This document shows positions 18,001 through 26,780 of a DNA stretch of 64,000 bases, one piece after another. The position numbers and the translations under genes are program-made. The notes below the pieces were generated by a model. That model did no database searches. It saw nothing but the letters and a program-made list of their open reading frames with translations, and had not been told where the DNA came from. The stretch's first letter is position 1; each line of letters starts with the position of its first letter. The DNA comes from an uncultured Bacilli bacterium (GTDB lineage: Bacteria > Bacillota_I > Bacilli_A > RF39 > UBA660), in the NCBI GenBank assembly GCA_934162285.1, contig CAKPHY010000002.1, positions 1 through 64,000 of the forward strand, written 5' to 3'.

Positions 18001-18415
18001 AAATAGCAAATCCAGTTTGTCTAGTTGCATAAATATCTTGATGATCACCAAAAATACTCAAAGCATGAGTAGCTAAAGATCTAGCTGCAACATGAATAAC
18101 ACAAGGTAACATTTCACCAGCAATTTTATACATGTTAGGTATCATCAAAAGCAAACCTTGACTAGCAGTAAAAGTTGTAGTTAAAAGACCTGCTTGTAAA
18201 GAGCCATGCACCATTCCTGCTGCCCCAGCTTCACTTTGCATCTCTACAACCTTAACTTCATCATTAAATATATTTAAAACACCCTTATTACTCCACTCAT
18301 CAACATGTTCGGCCATTGGACTTGCAGGAGTTATAGGATAAATTCCTGCAACTTCTGTGAACATGTAAGCTGTATTACTACAAGCCTCATTACCATCGAC
18401 TGTAACTAATTTCAT
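15002..18415 (-). CDS. nifJ: pyruvate:ferredoxin (flavodoxin) oxidoreductase
   Basis: A 1137-residue single-chain PFOR with all domains in order: the N-terminal pyrimidine-binding domain, the gamma domain, two [4Fe-4S] clusters in CIQCNQCAFVCP (about 671-682) and CTGCGLCMKVCP (about 728-739), the CGACAGCGE cluster region (about 795) and the thiamine diphosphate domain with GDGWAYDIGYGG (about 930). It oxidises pyruvate to acetyl-CoA and CO2 and reduces ferredoxin. It is oxygen-sensitive and marks an anaerobic fermenter. It is a single-gene unit with its own promoter and terminator. Confidence 0.96.
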   Translation of the reverse strand: MKLVTVDGNEACSNTAYMFTEVAGIYPITPASPMAEHVDEWSNKGVLNIFNDEVKVVEMQSEAGAAGMVHGSLQAGLLTTTFTASQGLLLMIPNMYKIAGEMLPCVIHVAARSLATHALSIFGDHQDIYATRQTGFAILASSSVQDAAYLAAVAHLSAIKGRVPFIHFYDGFRTSHELHKVNILELDDVRDLVDYGAIKEFRDRALQIGKPITRGTAENDDVYFQATEVRNKYYDDVVDVVCEYMDKINAKTHSDFKPFNYYGSPNAKNVIVAMGSVNETIKETIDDLTKKGYEIGLVEVHLYRPFSSKHLLDVLPDSVTRIAVLDRTKEFGSVGEPLYLDVVASLKNRDIEVFGGRYGLSSKNTTPAQIKAVYDFLDNIPHHNFTIGINDDVTNLSLKVDESYKISNSHEILLYGYGSDGMVSAAKVLIGLIGNETDNIVQGYFQYDSKKSGGVTIGHLRFNKEKIRSTYYVENPELVMVTKDNYLKEFDTISKLKENGIFILNTVRSVQEIKEYLDDTFVKTIVDRHIKFYIINAYELARKVGLKNKISMIMAATIFELTNIVPREEGIESLKNSVKKKFFKKGDAVVQANIDAIDLVKEYLQEVDLKAKDLLIPEEKDYSNIIQAINHRKGEELPVSAFKDFPDGTFMVDPKDIEKKGISEIVPKWASKSCIQCNQCAFVCPHSVIRPYLLNEEEYSKAPAYIKDRCLKAMGKGDLYFILGISIMNCTGCGLCMKVCPSKQASKALVPATLMEEYKDNEQKVFDYLENNVSEKEEYPINSVKGCQFKKPKFSFCGACAGCGETSYIKVLTQLFGDHMMIANATGCSSIYGGGLPVLPYSIPWSNSLFEDNAEYGYGMLIGNKTIRNRIARIMQNNLETKNKDEFIKWLDNFNDFKITSEVAKNIDYSVCKELVPFKEYIPYRSIWTIGGDGWAYDIGYGGIDHVLASNDDVNILVLDSQVYSNTGGQSSKSSPAGSIASFASSGKKNNKKDLARMALAYPHVYVATVSLGANMIQLLKAFREAEAYKGPSIIIAYAPCISHGIEGGMENTVEMQKLAVNSGYFPLFRFNPTENKFYLDSKANFDLYEEFLLKQNRYSMLKIINPVEMNDLLLKNKEYAMNSYNYYESLVKKDGE

Positions 18416-18447
18416 TTTTTCACATCCCCTATTAACATAGCATTTTT

Positions 18448-18476
18448 ATTATAGCATTTATATATATCTTTTTCAA
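18448..18476 (-). promoter_or_regulatory. sigma-A promoter of nifJ
   Basis: TTGAAA (18476-18471), a 17-base spacer and TATAAT (18453-18448) on the minus strand, with AGGGGATGTG as a strong ribosome site before the ATG. Confidence 0.8.
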
Positions 18477-18497
18477 TTATCAAAAAAAGAATTTAAA

Positions 18498-19466
18498 TTA
18501 CATTAAACTCTTTCTTGTATAAATTTTAATATTATATTTTGAAGAAACAACAATTTGACATTTCTTTTTGAACTTAATAAAACCAAGTCCCGTTAAAACT
18601 AAATCCGAATTAGCTTCAATATTAAAAATATTCCCTTTAATCTTTTGATTATACGTTCGATCTATTTTTAAAGCATTAGAAATATAAAAAATAACATCAT
18701 TCAAATCTTCTGTTTGAATTTTAATTAAACCATCAATATCTAAAACTTGATTACCTTTTACTTGATAAATGCGTGGTTTTATTTTATTAATAGGCATTAT
18801 TTTTTTTAATTCTTTTAAATGCGCAAAATCTAAAATATTACCTTCTTCTAATAACCCTGGTGTATCAATTATATTTAAATCATCAGATATAGGAATATTA
18901 ATCAAATCTAATGTTGTTGATGGTAATAAACTCGTTGTAATTGTTAAATCTAAAGAAGTATAGTTATAAATAATTTTATTAAGTAAAGTTGATTTCCCAC
19001 TATTGCTATAACCAATAAAATAAACATCATCACTTTTTTTCAAAGTTTTAATTTTAAACATTAACTCATCTAAATTATAATTTTTATTAGCACTTACGAT
19101 CATTTTATCAACATAATTTATATTTAAACTATTAGCTATTTTTTCTAATTTTTGATCGTACATTTCACTTGGTAATAAATCAGCTTTAGAAAATACTAGT
19201 AAAATATCATTTTTCAAATTTTTTAAAAATGAAAAATCCAAAGGAATATTAATGATATCTATAACTAAAACAACTAAAGAATTCGGTTTAATTGATTTTA
19301 AAATACTAAAAACCCAATTATTATCTTTTATAACTTTTTGATAATCATTATAATGTTTGATTCTAAAACATCTTTCACAAAGATCAGAATCTAAGTTTTT
19401 GGTATAACCTAATAACTTATTATCAAAATTTTGAAGTTCTATTCCACAACCATGACATTTACTCAT
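18498..19466 (-). CDS. yqeH: circularly permuted ribosome-biogenesis GTPase YqeH
   Basis: A 322-residue YqeH. The N-terminal zinc finger uses C4, C7, C30 and C33. The GTPase motifs are in permuted order: G4 (SKAD) first, then G1 (GYSNSGKST near 155-163) and G3 (DTPG). YqeH is needed for 30S assembly. ATG 19466 follows AAAGGA by seven bases, and the start overlaps the yqeG stop by eight bases. The yqeG-yqeH pair is conserved in Firmicutes; the usual aroE-yhbY-nadD followers are missing here. Confidence 0.93.
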   Translation of the reverse strand: MSKCHGCGIELQNFDNKLLGYTKNLDSDLCERCFRIKHYNDYQKVIKDNNWVFSILKSIKPNSLVVLVIDIINIPLDFSFLKNLKNDILLVFSKADLLPSEMYDQKLEKIANSLNINYVDKMIVSANKNYNLDELMFKIKTLKKSDDVYFIGYSNSGKSTLLNKIIYNYTSLDLTITTSLLPSTTLDLINIPISDDLNIIDTPGLLEEGNILDFAHLKELKKIMPINKIKPRIYQVKGNQVLDIDGLIKIQTEDLNDVIFYISNALKIDRTYNQKIKGNIFNIEANSDLVLTGLGFIKFKKKCQIVVSSKYNIKIYTRKSLM

Positions 19467-19980
19467 AATATTTTCCTTTAACAAATAAATTATTTTTATA
19501 TAATTTTTTTAATATTTTTCTTTCACGTATACGATTAAACTTAGTAAAAAAACCATCTTTTAAACTAAGTTGATTAACTAAAATAGTAGTAATTCCAACG
19601 CGATTACCAAAAGCCATATCCGTTAATAATTGATCACCAACAATCGCCATTTCACTCTGACTAAAAGGATATTTTTTTATAATAATATCAAATTTCCCAC
19701 GATAAGGTTTTTTTACAAAATGATAAAATTCTAACCCTAATTTAGAAGCCACATTAGAAACCCTTCTAGAACCACTATTAGAATAAATAATTAAAGTAAA
19801 ATCATCATCTTTTAATTTTTCCATAAAATCTAATAATTTTTTAGAAGGATCCTTAGTATGTGTTGGAACTAAAGTATTATCAAGATCAAATAAAATACAC
19901 TTAATGCCTCTTTCTTTTAAATTATCATAATTTATATCATAGATACTTTTAGCATAAATATCTGGTATATACTTTTCCAT
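19459..19980 (-). CDS. yqeG: YqeG family HAD phosphatase
   Basis: A 173-residue HAD IIIA phosphatase. Motif I is FDLDNTL (D32, D34), motif II is the Ser of YSNSG, and VGDQLLTDM is motif IV. It resembles phosphatidylglycerophosphate phosphatases of the GEP4/YqeG group, though the bacterial substrate is not settled. ATG 19980 follows AAAGGAAGTG; the longer frame to 20010 lacks a site. It overlaps yqeH and follows the P-type ATPase gene by 44 bases. Confidence 0.9.
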   Translation of the reverse strand: MEKYIPDIYAKSIYDINYDNLKERGIKCILFDLDNTLVPTHTKDPSKKLLDFMEKLKDDDFTLIIYSNSGSRRVSNVASKLGLEFYHFVKKPYRGKFDIIIKKYPFSQSEMAIVGDQLLTDMAFGNRVGITTILVNQLSLKDGFFTKFNRIRERKILKKLYKNNLFVKGKYYE

Positions 19981-20024
19981 CTTGATCACTTCCTTTAATA
20001 ATTTTAGCATAATTTTTTTACCTT

Positions 20025-22586
20025 TTAAACCCCAATATTTTTATTTCTAACTTTCAAAAATAATTTTCTAATCAAATCAACTGGAATAATTGATAAAGAA
20101 ATAAAAATAACAAATAACAACTGTTTAGGATTTATAGCAACGGTTCTAAATAAAGTACCACCAAAATAAATAATTATCAATTGAACAACAATTATAAAAA
20201 TAATTATTCCGATAAAACACTTATTTTTAAAAAGATCGGCAAAAATATTTAAACGATGAGTTCTGATATTAAAAGCATTAAAAATAGAAATAAAAATAAA
20301 AAGAGCAAAAAAACCAGTCATTAAAGTATCATTATTATCAAAAATATTTTTAATAAATGGTAATTTCAAAAATAAAAATAAAACTGATGTAATATAAATA
20401 GAACTCAAAGTAATTTGATTTTTCATATAATTACTTATAATTTTACACTCTTTTTCTAAAGGTTTTTCTTCCATATAATCAGGACGTGGTTGTTCGAAAG
20501 AAAAAGCAAGACCAGCTAAAGTATCCATTATCATATTTATCCATAACATTTGCATAACTGTAACCGGAGTTTGCACGCCAACAAAAGGACCTATAACTGA
20601 TAAAGCGATCGCACAAATATTAATAGTTAATTGAAACATAATAAACTTACGAATATTTTTAAATGTTGTTCTTCCATACAAAACAGAAGTTGCTATAGAA
20701 GATAAATTATTATCTAAAATTACAATATCAGCTGCCTCTTTAGCAATTTCTACACCACTTCCCATAGCAAAACCAACATCAGCTAATTTTAAGGCCGGAG
20801 CATCATTTATGCCATCACCAGTCATACCAACAACAAATCCTCGTTTTTTAGCCATTTTAACTAAACGACTTTTATCACTAGGTAAAGCTCTTGCTACAAT
20901 TTTAATATCAGTAATTTTATCATACAATTCTTCATCAGACATCTTATTTAAATCATCACTTGTAATAACTGAATATTTATCAGTAACAAGACCAATTTTT
21001 TGACCAATTGTTAAAGCCGTATTTTTATTATCGCCCGTAATCATAACTGTATTTATGGAAGCCTTATTAAGTTTATTAATCACATCAGCCATATTTTCTT
21101 TTATATCATCATGAATACTAATCAAACAAACAAAAGTAAGATTGTTAACATCATTAATACTTTTAGAATTTTCACCAATGGCACAAGCAATAACTCTATT
21201 ACCTATACCCGTTAAAGCATCAATTTTTGAAAGTAATTTTATTTTATTAATTAAAGGTCTACTATAACCAAATTCATCAAAATATTTTGAACACTTTTCA
21301 AGAATAATCTCCGGAGCTCCTTTAATTATCAACTCTTGATTAGCAAAAATACTAGAATATTTATTTTTACTATCAAATTCTTTTGTTGCAGTTACATCCA
21401 GTTTTAACTTTTGACAATCTATAAATTCAAATAAAGCCTGATCCGTCAAATTACCCCCAATAACTTCACCATTAAATTCACATTTATTATTGTTACCTAA
21501 AGATTTAATAAAAAGTTTATTAAAGTGATCTTTTTCTTTAATCTGTGCATAATCACTATACTCCATTAAAGAACCAGTTATAACCTTGTTCACACTAAAT
21601 TTACCCGTAGTTATTGTTCCTGTTTTATCTGTAAATAAAAGATTAATATTACCAGCTGTTTCAATTCCATTCATTTTTCTAACTAAAACATTATTTTTAA
21701 CCATCTTTTTCATATTAGAAGAAAGAACCAAAGTTATCATCATCGGCAATCCTTCAGGAACAGCAACAATTATAACTGTAACAGCTAGTGTTAAAGAATA
21801 AAGTAAATGACCAATTAAATAAGGAAAATTAGTTATATCACTAAAAAATAATTGCAAATTAAAATTATTTTTTATAATAAAAACTGAGAAAAGATATGCT
21901 AAAGCAACTAAGATTGCTAAAAAATAACCAACTTTACTTAATTGATTAGCAAGAACAGTTAAACGTAGTTTTAAAGGAGTTTCACTCTTTTTAGTTTTTA
22001 ATTCACTAGCAAGCTTACCATACATTGTATTAAAACCAACAGCTTCAACACGCATTAAACCAGTTCCACTAACAACAATAGTTCCACGATAAATAGTACT
22101 ACCCTTATCTTTCCACTTTTCAAAAGCTTCACCATTTATTGCTGACTCGTCAATAGCAACACTACCATCTATTAATATCCCATCAGCTGGGATTTTATCA
22201 CCAACATCTAAATAAACTAAATCATCTTTAACTACTTCATCAATCAATATTTCTATCTTTTTATCACGTAAAACATGACATTTTAATTTTGAAGCTTCTT
22301 TTACAATTTTTTCAAAAGCTTTTTCACTACCATATTCAGAAATAGTTGAAATTAAAGATGCGATAAAAATAGCAATCACTATTCCTATTGTTTCATACCA
22401 ATCAAAATTATCAAGAAACAAAACAATTTTAATTGCTAAAGCAATAATTAAAATTTTAATTATAGGATCCCCTAAAGATTCTAAAAATAAGGAAATTATA
22501 CTTTCTTTTTTAAACTCATTTAATTTATTAGAACCATATAACTCGCGGTTTTTGATAACTTCTTCATTAGTCAAACCTTTTTTCAT
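20025..22586 (-). CDS. P-type cation (Ca2+-type) ATPase
   Basis: An 853-residue P2-type ATPase with an N-terminal cation-ATPase domain, ten predicted membrane helices, PEGLP in M4, the phosphorylated Asp in DKTGT near residue 319, and the hinge GDGINDAP. PEGLP and overall layout fit Ca2+-exporting SERCA/PMCA-like pumps. The actuator loop reads INGEAFE in place of the common TGES; the essential Gly-Glu is kept, and I believe NGE variants occur in a Firmicute subgroup. A TTAGGAGG ribosome site precedes the ATG. Likely a housekeeping calcium extruder; the ion is inferred. Confidence 0.88.
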   Translation of the reverse strand: MKKGLTNEEVIKNRELYGSNKLNEFKKESIISLFLESLGDPIIKILIIALAIKIVLFLDNFDWYETIGIVIAIFIASLISTISEYGSEKAFEKIVKEASKLKCHVLRDKKIEILIDEVVKDDLVYLDVGDKIPADGILIDGSVAIDESAINGEAFEKWKDKGSTIYRGTIVVSGTGLMRVEAVGFNTMYGKLASELKTKKSETPLKLRLTVLANQLSKVGYFLAILVALAYLFSVFIIKNNFNLQLFFSDITNFPYLIGHLLYSLTLAVTVIIVAVPEGLPMMITLVLSSNMKKMVKNNVLVRKMNGIETAGNINLLFTDKTGTITTGKFSVNKVITGSLMEYSDYAQIKEKDHFNKLFIKSLGNNNKCEFNGEVIGGNLTDQALFEFIDCQKLKLDVTATKEFDSKNKYSSIFANQELIIKGAPEIILEKCSKYFDEFGYSRPLINKIKLLSKIDALTGIGNRVIACAIGENSKSINDVNNLTFVCLISIHDDIKENMADVINKLNKASINTVMITGDNKNTALTIGQKIGLVTDKYSVITSDDLNKMSDEELYDKITDIKIVARALPSDKSRLVKMAKKRGFVVGMTGDGINDAPALKLADVGFAMGSGVEIAKEAADIVILDNNLSSIATSVLYGRTTFKNIRKFIMFQLTINICAIALSVIGPFVGVQTPVTVMQMLWINMIMDTLAGLAFSFEQPRPDYMEEKPLEKECKIISNYMKNQITLSSIYITSVLFLFLKLPFIKNIFDNNDTLMTGFFALFIFISIFNAFNIRTHRLNIFADLFKNKCFIGIIIFIIVVQLIIIYFGGTLFRTVAINPKQLLFVIFISLSIIPVDLIRKLFLKVRNKNIGV

Positions 22587-22648
22587 AAGTATTGCCTCCT
22601 AAGAAATTATATTAGTAAAAAAAAGATATATCATTAAATTTAGACGAC

Positions 22649-22673
22649 AAAAAAAGTATTGCTTAAACAATAC
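22649..22673 (-). terminator. terminator of the UPF0316 gene
   Basis: GTATTG/CAATAC (22656-22673) with a six-base loop, followed on the minus strand by seven T. Confidence 0.7.
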
Positions 22674-22689
22674 CTTAATTAAAAAAATT

Positions 22690-23196
22690 TTATTTAAAAA
22701 ACCCATTTTGAATAAACTTAGTTTCATTAACAATAATAAAAGCATTAGCATCTATATTATTAACTATATTTGTAAGTTCTGAAGTATGTTTATTAGTTGT
22801 TTCAACTAATATCATTTTTTTAGTAACACTATCATCTAAACCTTTTATATCAATAACTGAATAACCAAATTTTTCTTTTAAAGAAACTAATAAATCTTCA
22901 AATTTAGAAGTAACTATCTGAACACTAACTGGCATTACAATAAATTTATTTGATAATATACCGCCAACATAAGTTCCAACAGCAAATCCTAAAGAATAAG
23001 AAATTCCAATAATTAAACCTGATTCCGTAGTATTTAAAGCTTCTTTTACAATTAAAAACCAAACTAAAATTTCAAAAAAACCAACTAAACTTGCATAAAG
23101 AGTTTTTCCCTTAACTGTAAGAATAGTCCTAAAAGTTCCAAGTGAAACATCTAAAATACGTACTAAAAATATTTTCAAGCACAAAATATAGATCAT
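22690..23196 (-). CDS. UPF0316 (DUF2179/DUF5698) membrane protein
   Basis: A 168-residue protein with three hydrophobic segments in the first half, including the family start LVRILDVSLGTFRTI, then a soluble C-terminal domain of about 80 residues of the DUF2179 type (YSVIDIKG...KKMILVETT). The family (YebE-like) is conserved in Firmicutes without a proven function; DUF2179 domains may bind small ligands. It starts one base after the plsC stop, so the two are co-transcribed. Confidence 0.82.
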   Translation of the reverse strand: MIYILCLKIFLVRILDVSLGTFRTILTVKGKTLYASLVGFFEILVWFLIVKEALNTTESGLIIGISYSLGFAVGTYVGGILSNKFIVMPVSVQIVTSKFEDLLVSLKEKFGYSVIDIKGLDDSVTKKMILVETTNKHTSELTNIVNNIDANAFIIVNETKFIQNGFFK

Positions 23197-23197
23197 T

Positions 23198-23761
23198 TTA
23201 TTCTCCCTTTACTAATGTTTTAACTTTTTCACGAAGAATATCAGGATCATCTTTTAAATCAAGATAAGGAATAGCTTCACCTATTTTTAAAGTTATTCCC
23301 GATTTAAAACCATATTCACCACTTATACCAAAAGGAACAACTAAAGATTTACTTCTAAAAGCAATAAACTCTGTTCCTTTCTTAAATTCCAATAATTCAT
23401 TTCCTTTATTTCGCGTTCCTTCAGGAAAAATACCTAGTACTTCTTCATCTTTCAATACTTGACAAGCATGACGCATAGCTCCTAAATCAGTTTTATCTCT
23501 TTTAACAGGAAAAGCTTTCATATTAGTAAATAACCAATTTAAAAACTTATTTTGAAATAATTCATCTTTAGCCATAAAATTTATTTGATCAGGAATTTCA
23601 GCAATTAATAAAGCAGCATCAAGCATAGAAATATGATTTCCAGCTAAAATATAAGGTTTCACAGGTAAATTCTCTAACCCCTCTACATTAGGAGTAAAAT
23701 ACCTATCAAACGCAAACTTTTCGATCCTTTTAACTCTCTCATAAAATTTATACTTATTCAT
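23198..23761 (-). CDS. plsC: 1-acyl-sn-glycerol-3-phosphate acyltransferase
   Basis: A 187-residue PlsC-type acyltransferase. The catalytic NHxxxxD is NHISMLD near residue 44 and the substrate-binding motif is FPEGTRNKG near 115. It adds the second acyl chain to make phosphatidic acid. There is no clear membrane helix, which is normal for short forms. I prefer ATG 23761; the in-frame GTG at 23773 has no ribosome site before it. It heads a two-gene unit with the UPF0316 protein. Confidence 0.9.
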   Translation of the reverse strand: MNKYKFYERVKRIEKFAFDRYFTPNVEGLENLPVKPYILAGNHISMLDAALLIAEIPDQINFMAKDELFQNKFLNWLFTNMKAFPVKRDKTDLGAMRHACQVLKDEEVLGIFPEGTRNKGNELLEFKKGTEFIAFRSKSLVVPFGISGEYGFKSGITLKIGEAIPYLDLKDDPDILREKVKTLVKGE

Positions 23762-23828
23762 ATATATTATCACCAGTTTTTACTATATCATGTATCCAAA
23801 ATTAAGTAAATATTTAATAAAAAAGCAA

Positions 23829-23851
23829 CAAAAAAACTCACCGAAGTGAGT
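23829..23851 (-). terminator. terminator of tRNA-Ala
   Basis: ACTCAC-CGAA-GTGAGT (23836-23851) followed by T's on the minus strand, 11 bases after the tRNA CCA end. Confidence 0.8.
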
Positions 23852-23862
23852 AATTATCAAAA

Positions 23863-23939
23863 TGGTGGAGGATAAGGGATTCGAACCCTTGACCCCCTGC
23901 GTGCAAGGCAGATGCTCTAGCCAGCTGAGCTAATCCCCC
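23863..23939 (-). tRNA. tRNA-Ala (anticodon TGC)
   Basis: A 77-base cloverleaf with encoded CCA. The acceptor GGGGGAT pairs with ATCCTCC (one GU pair), the D arm contains AGCTCAGCTGG, the anticodon loop is CTTGCAC giving TGC, and the T loop is TTCGAAT. Anticodon TGC reads GCN alanine codons. It stands alone with its own promoter and terminator. Confidence 0.97.
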
Positions 23940-23952
23940 AATTGACTTCTTG

Positions 23953-23981
23953 AGTATAGCAAAAAATAAAAACAATGTCAA
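23953..23981 (-). promoter_or_regulatory. promoter of tRNA-Ala
   Basis: TTGACA (23981-23976), a 17-base spacer and an extended TGCTATACT -10 (TATACT at 23958-23953) on the minus strand. Confidence 0.8.
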
Positions 23982-24068
23982 TGCTTTTTTTCACTTTTTA
24001 ACAATTTTTTCGAATAATCAATAAGAATAAACGATAACCAGCCAAATATAATATTATAGGTGATTAAC

Positions 24069-24593
24069 ATGTACAAAAAAATTAAAATAACAAGTGCCAT
24101 TATAGTTATATTATTAACATTCCCCTTTCATTTTATGTATCAATTTAAACCTAACTTTTTAACAGCTATCTTTTTCCCTATTAATGAAAGTATATGGGAA
24201 CATCTAAAATTATTTATAACTCCAGCATTAATAGCTTTTATTGTAGAAATGTTGATAATGAAAAAACAAAGAATATGCATACAAAATAATTATTTGGCTT
24301 TACTAACCGAAATTGCTATTAGTATTGGAACATTTTTAACTATTTTTTTACCATTCTATTTTAAAATGGGTGAAAATATATTTTTTACAATAACAGTTAT
24401 GATTGCATCAATTATTTTTTCTAAATACCTTGGTTATTTATTAGTAAAAGAAAAAAATGAGCTAATTTTAAACTATTTAGCTCTAATAATTTTATTCATT
24501 GTAATCATAATAAATATAATTTTTACTTTTCATCCATTAAATAATTACTTATTTGTTGACCCTATAACTAATCAAAAAGGATTACCCAAATAA
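24069..24593 (+). CDS. DUF6512 family membrane protein
   Basis: A 174-residue protein with about five hydrophobic helices. The FPINESIWEHLKL stretch after the first helix matches the signature of DUF6512 (P-x-NESxWEHxK), a family of unknown function in anaerobic Firmicutes. ATG 24069 is six bases after AGGTG. It converges on spmB and the two genes overlap by 12 bases at their ends. Confidence 0.7.
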   Translation: MYKKIKITSAIIVILLTFPFHFMYQFKPNFLTAIFFPINESIWEHLKLFITPALIAFIVEMLIMKKQRICIQNNYLALLTEIAISIGTFLTIFLPFYFKMGENIFFTITVMIASIIFSKYLGYLLVKEKNELILNYLALIILFIVIIINIIFTFHPLNNYLFVDPITNQKGLPK

Positions 24594-25094
24594 AATTTTA
24601 ACAACAATTATACTAATTATAAAACTAATAAGATCAGCTATTAAAGATACTTTTAAAGCATATCTTATTTTTTTTATACCAATAATCGAAAAATAAAGTG
24701 AAATAACATAAAACGTTGTTTCTGTTGATCCTATTATAACTGATGCTAAAATAGAAATATAAGAATCAACACCTTTTGTTAAATAAATATTATTAAGTAA
24801 AGCTAAAGAAGAACTACCTGAAATTGGTCTTAATAAAGCAATTGGTATTACTTCTTGATATACTGGAACAATTTTACTAATAAAATTAGCTAAAATATCT
24901 AAAATATTACTTTCAAGTAATAAATTTATTCCCAAAATCATCGCAAGTAAAGTCGGAAATAAATTTACAATCATTTTATAACTTTCTTTTGATCCTTCAA
25001 TAAAAGTATCATAAACATCACATTTTTTATTACCATAAATTAAAACAAAAACAAGTAAAAAAGGAATAATTAATTTTGATATTAGATTAATCAT
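24582..25094 (-). CDS. spmB: spore maturation protein B
   Basis: A 170-residue membrane protein of the nucleoside-recognition/gate family, with RPISGSSSLALLNN and GSTETTFYV, both characteristic of SpmB. In Bacillus, SpmA and SpmB are needed for spore core dehydration and heat resistance. ATG 25094 follows AAGGAGAAATC; the longer frame to 25121 has no site. It overlaps the spmA end by eight bases. Confidence 0.9.
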   Translation of the reverse strand: MINLISKLIIPFLLVFVLIYGNKKCDVYDTFIEGSKESYKMIVNLFPTLLAMILGINLLLESNILDILANFISKIVPVYQEVIPIALLRPISGSSSLALLNNIYLTKGVDSYISILASVIIGSTETTFYVISLYFSIIGIKKIRYALKVSLIADLISFIISIIVVKILFG

Positions 25095-25668
25095 GATTTC
25101 TCCTTGCAAATAAACGATCAACTAATAAACCACAAATAACCGATAAAAAAGAAGTAATAAAACAAGCTAAAACAATTGAACTCGGATTAATACTATTATG
25201 ATACATTCTAAGGGCAATAATCGTTGTCGGAATAATAGTAAAACCACTAGTATTTAATATTATAAAAGTAATCATACTTCTAGAAGCTGTATCTTTTTTA
25301 GTATTTCTTTCTTGTAAACATTCCATTGCTTTAATTCCTAAAGGTGTTGCAGCATTACCTAGTCCAAAAAAATTAGCAACAACATTAGAAGCAATTAAAG
25401 AAAAAGCTTCATCATCTTTTTTTAATTCTGGAAAAAGAAATTTTAAAACTGGATAAATTTTTAAAGAGATTTTAGCAAGTAATCCCGATTTCTCAGCAAT
25501 TTTCATTATTCCTAACCATAAAGCCATTACAGGAAATATTTTAACAATCATCTCGAAAGAAGCATTTGTACTATTTAAAATAACATTGCTAAGATTATCA
25601 GTTCTTCCATTTAAAATACTAAAAATAATACCTAAAATAACGAATAAACTCCACAATTTGTTTACCAT
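25087..25668 (-). CDS. spmA: spore maturation protein A
   Basis: A 193-residue membrane protein of the same gate family, with the SpmA hallmarks MALWLGIMKIAEKSGL, NVVANFFGLGNAATPLG and LNTSGFTIIPTT. It works with SpmB in spore core dehydration. Its start overlaps the end of the carboxypeptidase gene by seven bases, giving the dacB-spmA-spmB operon known from Bacillus. Confidence 0.93.
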   Translation of the reverse strand: MVNKLWSLFVILGIIFSILNGRTDNLSNVILNSTNASFEMIVKIFPVMALWLGIMKIAEKSGLLAKISLKIYPVLKFLFPELKKDDEAFSLIASNVVANFFGLGNAATPLGIKAMECLQERNTKKDTASRSMITFIILNTSGFTIIPTTIIALRMYHNSINPSSIVLACFITSFLSVICGLLVDRLFARRNHD

Positions 25669-26723
25669 AAACGATCAAATACTTTCCAAAAAGATTTCTT
25701 TTCTTTTTTTACTTTAATAAAAACATCACCAGTATATATAACTTTATCTTTAAAATAAACCTTAACTCCTCCAACTTTAGTGTCACTTTGAACATTATCA
25801 ATCTTATCTAAATTATATTTAATTAATATATCATCAATTTCCTTCTTTTTTAATAAATATGTAAAATCTTTTTTTAAATAAAAATAAGCATTTTTATAAA
25901 AAGTTTCTCCAACAATATTAACTTTATCTTTATCTAAAATTTGATAAGAATTATACTCACTAAATGCTTCTTCAAATAAAGCTTTATGATCTAAAAAATC
26001 ATTACCATCATTTAAAGTAACAGCAACTAAATTAGTATTATTTTTAGAAGCTGTTGTTACTAAAGTTCTCCTAGCTTTTTCAGTAAAACCTGTTTTACCA
26101 CCATTCGCATATTTATACATATATAAAAGCTTGTTTTTATTGTTCCATAAATAATAATTCATATTAGTTTTTAACTCATATTTTTTAGTCGAAACTATTT
26201 CTCTAAATTCTTTTAATTGATAAGCATATTTCATAAGTAAAGCCATATCATAAGCACTTGAATAATTACCCTTTTCTTGATCAAGACCACTAGGATTATT
26301 AAAAGTAGAATTTTTCATACCAATACTTTTAGCTTTATCATTCATCATGGAAACAAATGTCTGAACATCACCACCAACATAAGTAGCAATACTTAAAGCA
26401 GCATCATTTCCACTTCTAAGCATCAAACCATATAAAAGATCTCTTAAAGTTAATTCTTCACCTTCCTTAATATAAATTCCTGAGCCATAAGCACTCTTTA
26501 TTTCAGATCCAACAGTTACTATTTCATCAAGTTTATCACTTTCGATCGCAACGACTGCTGTCATTATTTTGGATATAGAAGCAACACTTCTTACTAAATC
26601 TTTATTATTAGCATAAATAATTCGTCCACTATCTAAATCCATTAAAATAGCACTAGTAGCACTAGTTGAATAAGCTCTAACTAAAAAAGGAATTAGTAAA
26701 AACAAAATTAATAATTTTTTCAA
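25662..26723 (-). CDS. dacB: D-alanyl-D-alanine carboxypeptidase (DacB-type, sporulation)
   Basis: A 353-residue low-molecular-weight PBP with a signal peptide (residues 1-17) and the three active-site motifs: SISK (S49, K52), SGN (104-106) and KTG (210-212). The C-terminal beta domain follows, ending in a Lys/Phe-rich tail. It trims the terminal D-Ala of peptidoglycan stem peptides. Overlap with spmA mirrors Bacillus dacB, whose product (PBP5*) sets cortex cross-linking, so a cortex role is likely. Confidence 0.88.
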   Translation of the reverse strand: MKKLLILFLLIPFLVRAYSTSATSAILMDLDSGRIIYANNKDLVRSVASISKIMTAVVAIESDKLDEIVTVGSEIKSAYGSGIYIKEGEELTLRDLLYGLMLRSGNDAALSIATYVGGDVQTFVSMMNDKAKSIGMKNSTFNNPSGLDQEKGNYSSAYDMALLMKYAYQLKEFREIVSTKKYELKTNMNYYLWNNKNKLLYMYKYANGGKTGFTEKARRTLVTTASKNNTNLVAVTLNDGNDFLDHKALFEEAFSEYNSYQILDKDKVNIVGETFYKNAYFYLKKDFTYLLKKKEIDDILIKYNLDKIDNVQSDTKVGGVKVYFKDKVIYTGDVFIKVKKEKKSFWKVFDRLW

Positions 26724-26754
26724 GATATCACCTAAATAATTTTATGAAAAGCCA

Positions 26755-26780
26755 AAGAAAAAAGACTATTTCTAGTCTTT
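26755..26780 (-). terminator. terminator of phosphoketolase gene
   Basis: AAAGACTA-TTTC-TAGTCTTT (26761-26780), which includes the stop codon, followed by T's on the minus strand. Confidence 0.8.

Noticed and set aside
20025..22586. Inactive P-type ATPase because TGES is changed
   Set aside because: The essential Gly-Glu of the actuator loop and the DKTGT and GDGINDAP motifs are intact, so the NGEA variant is more likely a subfamily trait.
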